Of a DNA stretch of 64,000 bases, positions 29,994 through 39,034 are shown piece by piece (the first letter of the stretch is position 1; the number at the start of each line of letters is the position of its first letter). The notes beneath the pieces were generated by a model. The model had not been told where the DNA came from, did no database searches, and was given only the letters and a program-made list of their open reading frames with translations. The translations under genes and the position numbers were made by a program. The DNA is from Mucilaginibacter inviolabilis (GTDB taxonomy: Bacteria > Bacteroidota > Bacteroidia > Sphingobacteriales > Sphingobacteriaceae), in assembly GCF_011089895.1 (NCBI RefSeq), contig NZ_JAANAT010000001.1, positions 3,162,001-3,226,000 on the forward strand, written 5' to 3'.

Positions 29994-32273
29994 ATGAAAA
30001 TAGCATATATATCAACCTACCCTCCCCGCGAATGTGGTTTGGCCACCTTCAACCAAAATTTGATGCGCGCCATTAATGCCAATTTTCCCGAAAGGCAATC
30101 GCTGGCACACGGTGGTTTCGTGGTCGCGCTGAACGATTCGGAAAACCTGCAGCATTACGAATACCCCGAGGAGGTGAAATATGTTATTCGCCAGGACCAT
30201 CAGAAAGATTATATCCGCGCAGCCAACTATATCAACACCAGCAATGCCGATGTGTGCATCATGGAGCATGAATTTGGCATATACGGCGGCGAAAGCGGCA
30301 TCTATATTTTACCGCTCATCAACCGGCTCGAAAAACCACTGATCTCGATACTGCATACCATACTGAAAGATCCCAGTTATGTACAGCGCATTATCATTCG
30401 CGAAATAGCCGAGCAATCGTCAAAGATTATTGTAATGAGCCAGCGCGCCTTGGAATTTTTAACTACCATCTATGATATCCCTGCCGAAAAGATCCAGATC
30501 ATTGAACATGGTGTTCCGGATGTGGAGGCGATGGTAAATAATCCGGTTAAAAACCTGTCATCATTTAAGAACCGCCGGGTATTGTTAACCTTTGGTTTGC
30601 TGAGCCGCAACAAAGGCCTGGAGACCGTGGTAAAGGCCCTGCCCCGTATTGTGGCCAAACACCCCGATGTAACTTATGTAATATTGGGTAACACCCACCC
30701 GGGAGTAATCAAAAGCTCGGGTGAAGAATACCGCGATCACCTCAAGACCCTTGCTGCTCAATTGGGTGTATCGGCTAACCTGGCTTTCATCAACAAATTT
30801 GTGTCGGAAGAAGAGCTGGTGAATTACCTCACCGCCTGCGAAATTTATGTAACACCTTATCTGAACGAGGCACAGATCACCAGCGGTACGCTATCTTACG
30901 CCGTTGGTGCCGGTGCCGCCGTAGTATCAACCCCCTACTGGCATGCTACCGAACTACTGGCTGATAAACGCGGCAGATTATTTGATTTCAAAAATGCCGA
31001 TGCATTGGCCGATACCGTTATCGAGCTGCTTGACCAGGATCGTATATTAAAAGAATTAAAAGAGAATGCTTATCAATATGGCTTGCACTTACGCTGGCCG
31101 GTTGTGGGCGCCGAATTTATAAAAGTAGCCCAGGAAGCCAGTGTCAGGTTTGATTTTAGCGATAAGATACTCAAAAACAGCATTGTTGATCCCGAGATAT
31201 TACCTAAGTTTAGTCTCACACATGTGCTGCGCTTAACCGATGATACTGGCATTGTACAACACGCCAAATACGGCATACCCAATTTAAAAGAGGGTTATTG
31301 TTTAGATGATAATGCTCGAGCCCTTATTATGGCGCTGATGGCTTATCAGCGTAGTAAAAGCCGCGAAGCATTTGAGCTGCTGCCCATCTACCTCAGCTAT
31401 ATTCACTACATGCAAACGGACGATGGTAATTTCCGTAATTTCCTGAGCTTTGATCGCAGGTATTTGGACGAGGTAGGTTCAGAGGATTCTTTCGGTCGTA
31501 CCATCTGGGCGCTGGGCCATCTCATTGGCTGCGCGGCCAGCAACTCGTACAGGGAGTTCGCATTGGAGATATTCCATAAATCGGTACCGCACTTTGAAAA
31601 ACTGGAACATTTAAGGGGCATGGCTAATACCATCATCGGCATCAGTTCATACCTACAGGTTTATCCAACCGACGAGGGCATGGTAAACATACTGAACCAG
31701 CTCACCCAACCACTGATTGATGCTTATGAAAATACTCAATCAGCCGATTGGCAATGGTTCGAGGAAAAAATGACCTATGATAACGCCATACTGCCGCTGG
31801 CCCTACTGCACTCCTGCGAAATTACCGGCAACGAGGATGCCAAACGGATAGCCCTGGCTACAATGGCCTTCCTGGACAAGCTCACGCTGTCAAACGGTTA
31901 TCTGAGTCCGGTAGGTAACGATGGCTGGTATTATCGCGGCGGTAGTTTTCCGACGTTTGACCAACAGGCTATTGAAACCATGGCTATGGTGCTGATGCAT
32001 TTCCAGGCCTACCAGATATTCCGGGTGCCTCAATATGTCGAAAAAATGTTCCTGAGCTATAAATGGTTCCTGGGCGAAAACACGCTGCGTGCGCCACTGT
32101 ATGATCATGAAACCAAAGGCTGCTGTGACGGCTTGCTGCCCACCGGCATCAACCGCAACCAGGGCGCCGAAAGTACGCTGGCCTATCTCATATCGCACTT
32201 AACGGTACTGAAAGCCTTCGAACTCGAATACGAATACAACAAGTATGGTAATCAGAAAATGGAGATCTGTTAG
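29994..32273 (+). CDS. GT4 glycosyltransferase fused to a helical C-terminal domain
   Basis: This 759-residue protein is made of two parts. Residues 1-375 form a GT-B retaining glycosyltransferase of family 4 type: MKIAYISTYPPRECGLATFNQ, the central GLLSRNKGLETVVKALPRIV, and an EAQITSGTLSYAVGAGAAVVSTPYW nucleotide-sugar segment. Residues about 380-759 form an all-helical part with regularly spaced hairpins (GYCLDDNARALIMALMAYQ, EDSFGRTIWALGHLI, TYDNAILPLALLHS, FDQQAIETMAMVLMHF), suggestive of an (alpha/alpha)6 glycosidase-like barrel. No signal peptide is present, so it is cytosolic. The next GT4 and the GH130 at 37345 suggest one glycan pathway. The sugar is unknown. Confidence 0.8.
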   Translation: MKIAYISTYPPRECGLATFNQNLMRAINANFPERQSLAHGGFVVALNDSENLQHYEYPEEVKYVIRQDHQKDYIRAANYINTSNADVCIMEHEFGIYGGESGIYILPLINRLEKPLISILHTILKDPSYVQRIIIREIAEQSSKIIVMSQRALEFLTTIYDIPAEKIQIIEHGVPDVEAMVNNPVKNLSSFKNRRVLLTFGLLSRNKGLETVVKALPRIVAKHPDVTYVILGNTHPGVIKSSGEEYRDHLKTLAAQLGVSANLAFINKFVSEEELVNYLTACEIYVTPYLNEAQITSGTLSYAVGAGAAVVSTPYWHATELLADKRGRLFDFKNADALADTVIELLDQDRILKELKENAYQYGLHLRWPVVGAEFIKVAQEASVRFDFSDKILKNSIVDPEILPKFSLTHVLRLTDDTGIVQHAKYGIPNLKEGYCLDDNARALIMALMAYQRSKSREAFELLPIYLSYIHYMQTDDGNFRNFLSFDRRYLDEVGSEDSFGRTIWALGHLIGCAASNSYREFALEIFHKSVPHFEKLEHLRGMANTIIGISSYLQVYPTDEGMVNILNQLTQPLIDAYENTQSADWQWFEEKMTYDNAILPLALLHSCEITGNEDAKRIALATMAFLDKLTLSNGYLSPVGNDGWYYRGGSFPTFDQQAIETMAMVLMHFQAYQIFRVPQYVEKMFLSYKWFLGENTLRAPLYDHETKGCCDGLLPTGINRNQGAESTLAYLISHLTVLKAFELEYEYNKYGNQKMEIC

Positions 32274-32279
32274 TGAGAG

Positions 32280-32383
32280 GTAAATGGTTAGCAGTGAGTT
32301 ATTGGGATTTATCCCTTTTTTAATCGCTCCTACTCACTATTCCCCATTCACTAATTCAATAACTCACTAATTCACTAATTAAA
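32280..32383. repeat. Wordy repeat between the two glycosyltransferase genes
   Basis: CACTAATTCAATAACTCACT and AATTCACTAATT at 32349-32380 pair with GGTTAGCAGTGAGTTATTGG at 32286-32305. It is the same family as 28261 and 54581. Confidence 0.6.
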
Positions 32384-33391
32384 ATGAAGGTTGCCGTATT
32401 AGCGCCGGTTGCCTGGCGCACACCGCCCAGGCATTATGGGCCCTGGGAACAGATAGCATCAAACATTGCCGAAGGTTTGATAAAACTGGGCATCGATGTT
32501 ACCCTTTTTGCTACCGGCGATTCGATAACCGCTGGCAAACTGGAATCGGTTTGTGCCATGGGTTACGAGGAAGACCGCGGTCAGGATGCCAAAGTGCTGG
32601 AATGCCTGCACATCAGCAATCTGATGGAACAGGCCGCACGCTTTGATATCATCCATAATAATTTTGATTTTTTGCCCCTTACTTATTCTGGGCTAATCAA
32701 CACACCCCTCATCACTACCATACACGGCTTTTCATCGCCCCGCATTATCCCGGTGTATAAAAAATATAACCGCAGAGGCCATTACGTAAGCATCAGCAAT
32801 GCTGATCGCAGCCCGGAACTGGAATACCTAGCCACCGTTTATAATGGTCTGGATACCGCCGATTTTGAATTTTACGAAAAGCCGGATGATTACCTGCTCT
32901 ATTTTGGTCGTATCCATCCGGATAAAGGCACAGCCGAGGCTATAACCATTGCCAAAAAAAGTAAACGCAGATTGCTGATAGCAGGCATCATTCAGGATGA
33001 AAATTATTACCGAGAAAAAGTAGAGCCATTTTTATCCGGCGAAATAGAGTACATCGGTCATGCCGGACCAGAAAAGCGGAAACAATTGTTGGGCAAGGCT
33101 TATGCCCTGCTGCACCCCATCAGCTTTAACGAACCTTTTGGTATGAGTGTAGCCGAGGCTATGCTCTGCGGTACTCCGGTGATCGCCTTTAACCGCGGAT
33201 CGATGCCGGAACTGATCAGGGATACCGAAACCGGTTTTTTGGTGGATACCATTGATGAAGCCGTAGATGCAGTAAAGCAGATCCATACTATTGACCGGGT
33301 GGCTTGTCATACCTGGGCGGCTTCACGGTTTTCGAAAGATAAAATGGTAGCTGATTATTTAGGATTGTATCAGCAGATATTGGCGCCCTAA
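32384..33391 (+). CDS. GT4 family glycosyltransferase
   Basis: This 335-residue GT-B enzyme opens with MKVAVLAPVAWRTPPRHYGPWE, a start seen in mannosyl/glucosyl transferases of GT4. The C-terminal half holds YLLYFGRIHPDKGTAEAI and PISFNEPFGMSVAEAMLCGTPVIAF, the nucleotide-sugar-binding segment with the E-x7-E-like pair. There is no signal or membrane segment. It follows the GT4 fusion by 110 nt in the same direction. The donor is likely GDP- or UDP-sugar; sequence does not decide. A CCCCC/GGGGG hairpin follows the stop. Confidence 0.88.
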   Translation: MKVAVLAPVAWRTPPRHYGPWEQIASNIAEGLIKLGIDVTLFATGDSITAGKLESVCAMGYEEDRGQDAKVLECLHISNLMEQAARFDIIHNNFDFLPLTYSGLINTPLITTIHGFSSPRIIPVYKKYNRRGHYVSISNADRSPELEYLATVYNGLDTADFEFYEKPDDYLLYFGRIHPDKGTAEAITIAKKSKRRLLIAGIIQDENYYREKVEPFLSGEIEYIGHAGPEKRKQLLGKAYALLHPISFNEPFGMSVAEAMLCGTPVIAFNRGSMPELIRDTETGFLVDTIDEAVDAVKQIHTIDRVACHTWAASRFSKDKMVADYLGLYQQILAP

Positions 33392-33408
33392 CCCCCTAAA
33401 GGGGGGAT
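33392..33408. terminator. CCCCC-TAAA-GGGGG hairpin after GT4
   Basis: A short GC stem at 33392-33406 lies immediately after the GT4 stop and before the convergent TetR gene. There is no T-run, so terminator function is moderate. Confidence 0.45.
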
Positions 33409-33437
33409 CGATGCTTTTTTAGTACCATGGGTGATGC

Positions 33438-34040
33438 TTATGAAAGCTCAATAGTGCCAATAATCCCTCCAATGGCTTTTTTTAATACCATATTGTTCAT
33501 GGCAGGGTCTATATCTTTATAATAGCGATTTAACGCAACCAATCCGTGTACAAAAGACATGCAAATGAGATAATTACACCAAAAAATCTCCTCTGTAAAT
33601 GTATTTCCTTTTACTACAGGTCGCATTTCCTCACGGAATACGTTGATAAATGTGGATAGTGCAGGAAATGCTTTTCCAACATCCTCAACACTGGTACCTA
33701 CCGTATACATTAACTGGTAAAGTTCATTTTCGTTGGTAGCAAAATATAAAACAGCTCTCAGTACAGTTTCCATTCTTTCTTTTGCACCGGTTACGGATGC
33801 CAACTGCTGCTGTATGCAATTGATCAGCATGATAAAACCCCGTTTGGACAGTTCAATCAAAACCGCTTCCTTGTTCAGAAAATAAGAATATACAATAGTT
33901 GGGCTGTATTCAATAGTATCGGCAATTTTCCGGATGCTTACGGCCTCGCATCCTTCATTTTTAACGATACCCATTGCTGCATCCAAAATAAGCTGATGGA
34001 CTTCTGCTTTTAAACGTTCTACGCGTTCTTTGCTACCCAT
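33438..34040 (-). CDS. TetR/AcrR family transcriptional regulator
   Basis: This is a 200-residue repressor. The N-terminal helix-turn-helix lies at about residues 25-60 (MGIVKNEGCEAVSIRKIADT then IEYSPTIVYSYFLNKEAVLIEL), and the rest is the ligand-binding helical domain. It lies 101 nt downstream of an MFS exporter on the same strand, a common pairing in which the regulator controls the exporter. Palindromes in the MFS-sulfatase gap are candidate binding sites. The ligand is unknown. Confidence 0.9.
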   Translation of the reverse strand: MGSKERVERLKAEVHQLILDAAMGIVKNEGCEAVSIRKIADTIEYSPTIVYSYFLNKEAVLIELSKRGFIMLINCIQQQLASVTGAKERMETVLRAVLYFATNENELYQLMYTVGTSVEDVGKAFPALSTFINVFREEMRPVVKGNTFTEEIFWCNYLICMSFVHGLVALNRYYKDIDPAMNNMVLKKAIGGIIGTIELS

Positions 34041-34141
34041 ATGTTTTAGTAATTGGTGAAGGTAAAGTTAATATTTTTTGAACTCTTCCCCCACCCCGTA
34101 CTATTGAAAGCGCCTTGCTTGTGACATCAACAGAATATAGC

Positions 34142-35284
34142 TTAAACCTTGGCTTGTATTTCTTTTACCAGGATCATCACCAATGCCAATACCAGTAGCA
34201 ATACACTCGACCATACAATTTGATGGATACCAAATTTCACTATCCAATATCCTCCAACACATGTGCCCATTGTTACAGCGATGTTTCCGCAGGAGGTAAA
34301 AATGCTATTGATAAACTCTGGAGCCTCTGGAGCCGAAGAGGTAACCGTAATATTGCTGATCAAAAAACCACCCGTATGGATCAATCCCCAAACGGCTACC
34401 ATCAGGGCAATCGGCAGTAATTGGGCGCCTAAAAAATAAAGCAATATATGTGCGGCAGCTAAGGCGGGTATAAACAGCAATGTGGTAACCGTTCTGTTTT
34501 TACTCAAAAATTTACCCGCCAAATAATTGCCCAAAACACCTGCTATCCCAAAAACAAAGAGCAGTATACTGATCTGCTTGCCATTCATGCGATTTACTTT
34601 GCCTAAATAATCGGCCATGTAGCCATAAGTAGCATACATGGCCGCTATTATAAAACAAGCCAGCAGTAAATTCAGCCATAATATTTTCTTTTTCAAAATA
34701 CCGGCATGAGATACGGTGTCTTTTTTAACCGGGATCGGAATATCGGGTAAAAAGAGCAGCAAGCCAGCCAATGAAACAAGGTTTATAAAACCATAGAGCA
34801 TGAATGATGCTTTCCAGTTAAATACATCGGCCATTAGGGTAGCCATTGGTACGCCTATGATGCTGGCAATGGTAAAGCCACCAAATACAACGCCGACAGC
34901 TTTGGGTGCTTCCTTTTCGGCCACTATATTGGCTGCGGTTGATAAAGCGATAGACCAGTAAACCGGGTGAAAAAAACCAGGCAGTATCCGTGCCGCCAAC
35001 AGGAAGCCAAAATTTGGCGACACGATGGATAACAGGTTGGACAAGGTAAATACGCCCAAAACAAAAGCCAGTAAGTTTTTTCTGTTGAAGGCCGATAAAA
35101 ATAGCATCATAAACGGACCAGAAACAGCAACAGCCAATGCAAAGCCGCTTAACAACCACCCTGCCTGCTGGATACTTACATGAAATGCCGATGCCAGTTG
35201 CGGCAAAATGCCAATAACACCAAACTCCGTAGTTCCGATGCCGAAAATGCCTACTGCTAAAATGTAAAGGGTTCTTTTTTGCAT
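34142..35284 (-). CDS. MFS transporter (AraJ-like efflux family)
   Basis: This 380-residue protein has twelve transmembrane segments and the DHA1-type N-terminus LAVGIFGIGTTEFGVIGILPQLASAF, typical of AraJ/YdhP arabinose-efflux-like and drug exporters. Between the halves is a cytosolic loop with IPIPVKKDTVSHAGILKKK. It is transcribed toward a TetR gene, so it is likely a regulated exporter. It is divergent from the sulfatase gene. The substrate is not inferable. Confidence 0.9.
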   Translation of the reverse strand: MQKRTLYILAVGIFGIGTTEFGVIGILPQLASAFHVSIQQAGWLLSGFALAVAVSGPFMMLFLSAFNRKNLLAFVLGVFTLSNLLSIVSPNFGFLLAARILPGFFHPVYWSIALSTAANIVAEKEAPKAVGVVFGGFTIASIIGVPMATLMADVFNWKASFMLYGFINLVSLAGLLLFLPDIPIPVKKDTVSHAGILKKKILWLNLLLACFIIAAMYATYGYMADYLGKVNRMNGKQISILLFVFGIAGVLGNYLAGKFLSKNRTVTTLLFIPALAAAHILLYFLGAQLLPIALMVAVWGLIHTGGFLISNITVTSSAPEAPEFINSIFTSCGNIAVTMGTCVGGYWIVKFGIHQIVWSSVLLLVLALVMILVKEIQAKV

Positions 35285-35355
35285 AAAAGTTTTTTAATTT
35301 TTATGCAAATCTGCGGCAAACACATCTCCGATACCATATACTTACCTTGAAGTAG

Positions 35356-35439
35356 CATACTATCAATTTGGAAAGTATAAGATAGTTATAAATGATAGCT
35401 GTATCATCTATTTGAACTTATATCAAAAATGTTTGATAT
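35356..35439. promoter_or_regulatory. Cluster of palindromes between MFS and sulfatase genes
   Basis: Three inverted repeats lie in the divergent gap: ATACT...AGTAT (35358-35377), ATGATAGCTGTATCAT (35392-35407, 6-nt arms, 4-nt spacer) and ATATCAAAAATGTTTGATAT (35420-35439, 8-nt arms, 4-nt spacer). They could bind TetR or other regulators of MFS and sulfatase expression. Confidence 0.4.
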
Positions 35440-35466
35440 TAGGCTAGCCATAAATAAGCCCTACAA

Positions 35467-37011
35467 ATGAAATCATCTTTACTTAAAAGCGCGATAGGCG
35501 CCTTGCTGGTATTTGGACAAATATCTATAGCCAAAGCCCAGAAACAGCCGCAATCGCGCCCAAACATTATTGTATTCCTGGTTGATGATATGGGTTGGCA
35601 GGATACCTCTTTACCTTTCTGGACGGAGGCAACCGCTTTAAATAAACGCTATCATACACCCAATATGGAGCGGCTTGCCCGCGAAGGGATGAAGTTTACC
35701 AATGCCTATGCTGCACCTGTTTGTACCCCCTCCCGAACCAGCATGCTTAGCGGTATGAACGCCGCACATCATGGCATTACCAATTGGACATCGCCGCAAC
35801 GTAACGAGCCAACCGATGCCAAAGACGATCAGTTTTTACCCGCCGAATGGAATTACAATGGTTTAAGTCCACAGCCGGGAATAGCACACACCTTGTATGC
35901 AACACCATTTCCGGAGTTACTTAAAGCTGCCGGGTACTATACCATTCATGTAGGTAAGGCACATTGGGCATCGGCCGGAACGCCCGGGGCTAATCCATAT
36001 AACATGGGTTTTATGGTCAATATTTCGGGCCATGCGGCCGGGCACCCGCAAAGCTATCTGGGTACCGAGAATTATGGAAATATGCCCGGTAAAGCCACAC
36101 CACAGGCCGTGCCCGATCTGGAAGAATATTTTGGAACAGAAACTTTTTTAACGGAGGCCCTTACCAAAGAGGCCCTAAAAGCACTGGATGAACCTATCCG
36201 GAACAAGCAGTCGTTTTATTTAAATATGGCTCATTATGCCGTTCATGCTCCGCTGATGGCCGATAAGCGCTTCTATCAAAAATACCTGGATGCCGGCCTG
36301 GATATGCAGGAGGCCAAATACGCCACCATGATTGAAGGTATGGATAAAAGCCTGGGCGATATCATGGATTACCTAAAAGCGCAGCACGCAGATGGCAATA
36401 CCATTATTATATTTATGAGCGACAATGGCGGTTTAAGCCTGGCCCCACCAAGGGACGGACCAGCACATACTCAAAACGCCCCACTCAAAGCCGGGAAAGG
36501 TTCTGTAAATGAAGGCGGCATCCGCGAGCCCATGATGGTAAAATGGCCGGGAATAACCAAACCAGCATCCATAGCAAACCAGTATGTAATTATTGAGGAT
36601 TTTTTCCCAACCATATTGGAAATGGCCGGTGTAAAAAACTATCGGACCATCCAGAAAATAGACGGAAAAAGTTTTGTACCGGTTTTAAAGAATGCAGCCT
36701 ATACCGATAACCAGCGTTCTTTGTTTTGGCACTATCCTAATAAATGGATCCCCGAAGATGGCCCCGGCATTAACTATTGCAGCGCCATACGCCAGGGCGA
36801 CTGGAAACTGATTTACCACATGCGCGACAGCAGCATGCAGCTTTATAATTTAAAAAACGACATTTCGGAAACAGAGGACTTATCCGGAAAGGATCCAGCT
36901 AAAACAACCCAGCTGCTAAAACAGTTAAGAGATCAGTTAAAAAACTGGAACGCCCCAATGCCCGTTGACAAAAAAACCGGAAAGCCGATAGGGATAGCTA
37001 ATGGGTTTTGA
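35467..37011 (+). CDS. Sulfatase (formylglycine-type arylsulfatase family)
   Basis: This 514-residue exported enzyme has a signal peptide (MKSSLLKSAIGALLVFGQIS, cut near KAQ), metal-binding Asp40-Asp41 in VFLVDDMGW, and the maturation motif CTPSR at residues 86-90, where the Cys is turned into formylglycine. The second metal site appears as FMSDNGGLS with the following Lys-rich segment. It is a cysteine-type sulfatase and so needs a maturase encoded elsewhere. The substrate, perhaps a sulfated polysaccharide, is unknown. There is no susCD pair beside it. It has a strong terminator. Confidence 0.92.
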   Translation: MKSSLLKSAIGALLVFGQISIAKAQKQPQSRPNIIVFLVDDMGWQDTSLPFWTEATALNKRYHTPNMERLAREGMKFTNAYAAPVCTPSRTSMLSGMNAAHHGITNWTSPQRNEPTDAKDDQFLPAEWNYNGLSPQPGIAHTLYATPFPELLKAAGYYTIHVGKAHWASAGTPGANPYNMGFMVNISGHAAGHPQSYLGTENYGNMPGKATPQAVPDLEEYFGTETFLTEALTKEALKALDEPIRNKQSFYLNMAHYAVHAPLMADKRFYQKYLDAGLDMQEAKYATMIEGMDKSLGDIMDYLKAQHADGNTIIIFMSDNGGLSLAPPRDGPAHTQNAPLKAGKGSVNEGGIREPMMVKWPGITKPASIANQYVIIEDFFPTILEMAGVKNYRTIQKIDGKSFVPVLKNAAYTDNQRSLFWHYPNKWIPEDGPGINYCSAIRQGDWKLIYHMRDSSMQLYNLKNDISETEDLSGKDPAKTTQLLKQLRDQLKNWNAPMPVDKKTGKPIGIANGF

Positions 37012-37082
37012 ACATTTAAAGTTGACATTGGAAAAATTTATCGGCAAAAATCTGCCGATAATTTAGTATATTTACAATACAC

Positions 37083-37128
37083 AAACAGCCCGTTTTTTCC
37101 CGATCAAAAAGGAAAAAACGGGCTGTTT
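37083..37128 (+). terminator. Terminator of sulfatase gene
   Basis: Perfect 18-nt arms (37083-37100 AAACAGCCCGTTTTTTCC and 37111-37128) surround a 10-nt loop, 72 nt past the stop. Confidence 0.85.
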
Positions 37129-37137
37129 AGTTAAGAG

Positions 37138-37165
37138 AAAAATGGCTCAAAAATCGGCCATTTTT
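37138..37165. terminator. Second hairpin with T-run
   Basis: AAAAATGG and CCATTTTT (37138-37145 and 37158-37165) form a short stem with A/T flanks; it may serve either strand. Confidence 0.55.
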
Positions 37166-37344
37166 CGTATAGTTATTTGACAATCAAATATTTAATACTT
37201 TTTAAAGTTTAAAAAACAGCTCAAAATCGCGTTTAAATTTGTTAAAAAGTGTTAAAATGAGAGTTTTTCGAGCGTTTTTTAGGCGATTTTCATCCTATTT
37301 TGATCCGAAAAGTGTTAAAATTCAAGGTTTAAAAAGTTTTTGGA

Positions 37345-38844
37345 TCAAGCTTTCTGCTTCTTGGTTTTTGCTTTATGTTCCGCCGCATCCTCTTTTAATT
37401 TTTTGAGCAGCTCGTCCAGGCAAACTTCGGCAAAGGCCGTTGATGAGTCGGACACCCCGTAAGGGATAATGAGTTTGTCGTTATGTACAATAGTTCCGCA
37501 AGAGTAGAGTACATTGGGCACATACCCTTCGCGCTCATCGCTGTTTGGGATCAGCAGGGGCTCTTTCAGTCTGCCAATTTCAATGGTTGGGTCATCCAGC
37601 TTCAATAGGCTTGCACCCAGCACATAGCGCCGCATGGGGCCTACGCCGTGGGTAATCATAATCCAGCCCTCCTCGGTTTCAATCGGCGATCCGCAGTTGC
37701 CTATCTGGATAAACTCCCAGGTAAATTTAGGCTGCTGCAGCAACATGGGCTTTTCCCAGATGTTGATCTTGTCGGAGTACATGATATAGTTATTACAGCC
37801 ATCAATACGGGATATCATCACAAACTTGCCATTCACCTTGCGTGGAAAAAGCGCCAGATTCTTATTCTGGGCGCCCGCACCATAAAGGGGCATAATTTTA
37901 AAATTATAAAAATCAGTGGTTTGCAGCAATTTAGGCATAATCAGCGAACCATCATAGGCCGTATAGGTGGCATAGTATACGTACGTGCCATCCTCGTTGA
38001 AGAATTTCACAAAGCGGGCGTCTTCGATGCCCTTCCGTTCATACTCCGATATGGGGAATATAACCCTGTCTGATATATCGGTATCCAGCGAAAATACGAT
38101 CTCATAGTAGGAATCAGCCAGCCAGAGTACTTTATCATACTCCAGGCGTTTCATATCGCTTTCCTGCAGCTTCTGTGAATCGAGGATAATACGGCGCAGG
38201 TTGGCATATTCAAAATGGTGGTCGAGTTTAGATTCCAGCTCATTGATCACATCGATACTGATCTGGGTGATAGCTGCTTTTTCAAAAAACAGTTTTTTAT
38301 TATAAACCGCGTTTCTTACAATTTCAGCCTCATCAATATAGCTGCCTGAAGGCTGAATAGTGATGTTATTGTATTTATCAATCAAAGCCCGTCTGAAAGT
38401 GATGGAGGAGATATGCCCCTCACCCACTGCCCTGAAACTGATGATCACTCGTTTCTGGCCGTCTTCCAGTTCGGTCTGGTCGGGGTCCTCTACGATTGAT
38501 GGGTTAAAAAACGCCGCCGATTCGATGGAATATTCGTGTGTAAAATAGGAGCCTATCAATAGTTTACGGTAAACCGTGATTGTGTCAAAATCAATATTCA
38601 GTTCGCTAAATAATGGCTTTAGCTTACTGCAATGCCGATTTAATACCCTGGTAATGTTACGGTGCCGTTTGGAATACTCCTGCAACAATGGCGAAATGAT
38701 ACCGAAGGCCTCTTCTTCGCTGATGTCCATTACGCGTTCTATCACTTCTTTAGCTCGGTCGTTCCCATTGAAAAAGAATCTGGCTATAACGCGTTTGGGA
38801 TCGGGATTAACTCTTATGGGTTTTCGTTCGATGGAAAGTCTCAT
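37345..38844 (-). CDS. GH130-type glycosidase/phosphorylase
   Basis: This 499-residue enzyme has the five-bladed propeller features of family GH130. Visible landmarks are a YERKGIEDARFVKF segment (around residue 270), FPRKVNGKFVMISRID, GNCGSPIETEEGWIMITHGVG, LGASLLKLDDP and EREGYVPNVLYSCG. GH130 members act on beta-mannosidic linkages by phosphorolysis or hydrolysis. There is an N-terminal extension of about 150 helical residues. No signal peptide is seen, so it is cytosolic, compatible with turnover of an intracellular mannose-containing glycan. Phosphorylase versus hydrolase cannot be decided by eye. It is divergent from the two-component system. Confidence 0.82.
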   Translation of the reverse strand: MRLSIERKPIRVNPDPKRVIARFFFNGNDRAKEVIERVMDISEEEAFGIISPLLQEYSKRHRNITRVLNRHCSKLKPLFSELNIDFDTITVYRKLLIGSYFTHEYSIESAAFFNPSIVEDPDQTELEDGQKRVIISFRAVGEGHISSITFRRALIDKYNNITIQPSGSYIDEAEIVRNAVYNKKLFFEKAAITQISIDVINELESKLDHHFEYANLRRIILDSQKLQESDMKRLEYDKVLWLADSYYEIVFSLDTDISDRVIFPISEYERKGIEDARFVKFFNEDGTYVYYATYTAYDGSLIMPKLLQTTDFYNFKIMPLYGAGAQNKNLALFPRKVNGKFVMISRIDGCNNYIMYSDKINIWEKPMLLQQPKFTWEFIQIGNCGSPIETEEGWIMITHGVGPMRRYVLGASLLKLDDPTIEIGRLKEPLLIPNSDEREGYVPNVLYSCGTIVHNDKLIIPYGVSDSSTAFAEVCLDELLKKLKEDAAEHKAKTKKQKA

Positions 38845-38905
38845 ATAGAAGGTAGTATTTATTCTTTAACAGTATTAACTGTAAATTGATTTGAGTAATT
38901 TGTAT

Positions 38906-38998
38906 TCATTTCGGATTTTCAAAATATAGGTCCTGCTGTAATATGATGAATCAACTTACAGACAAAGTCCGAAATCGAAAATCCGAATTCCGAAATTC
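38906..38998. repeat. Inverted TTTCGGATTTTC wordy repeat
   Basis: TCATTTCGGATTTTC at 38908-38920 pairs with GAAAATCCGAATTCCGAAAT ending about 38996. It is related to words at 6633-6715. It lies between the divergent GH130 and response regulator genes. Confidence 0.5.
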
Positions 38999-39034
38999 AC
39001 CTTGATTCTTATATCTTTTGTAAATTGCAGGCGT

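Larger units (their letters stand above)
37012..37344. other. Intergenic region with two terminators and GTGTTAAAA words
   Basis: No gene is visible. It contains the sulfatase terminator (37083-37128), a second hairpin with a T-run (37138-37165), and two GTGTTAAAA words (about 37249 and 37312) near the GH130 stop. Confidence 0.55.
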
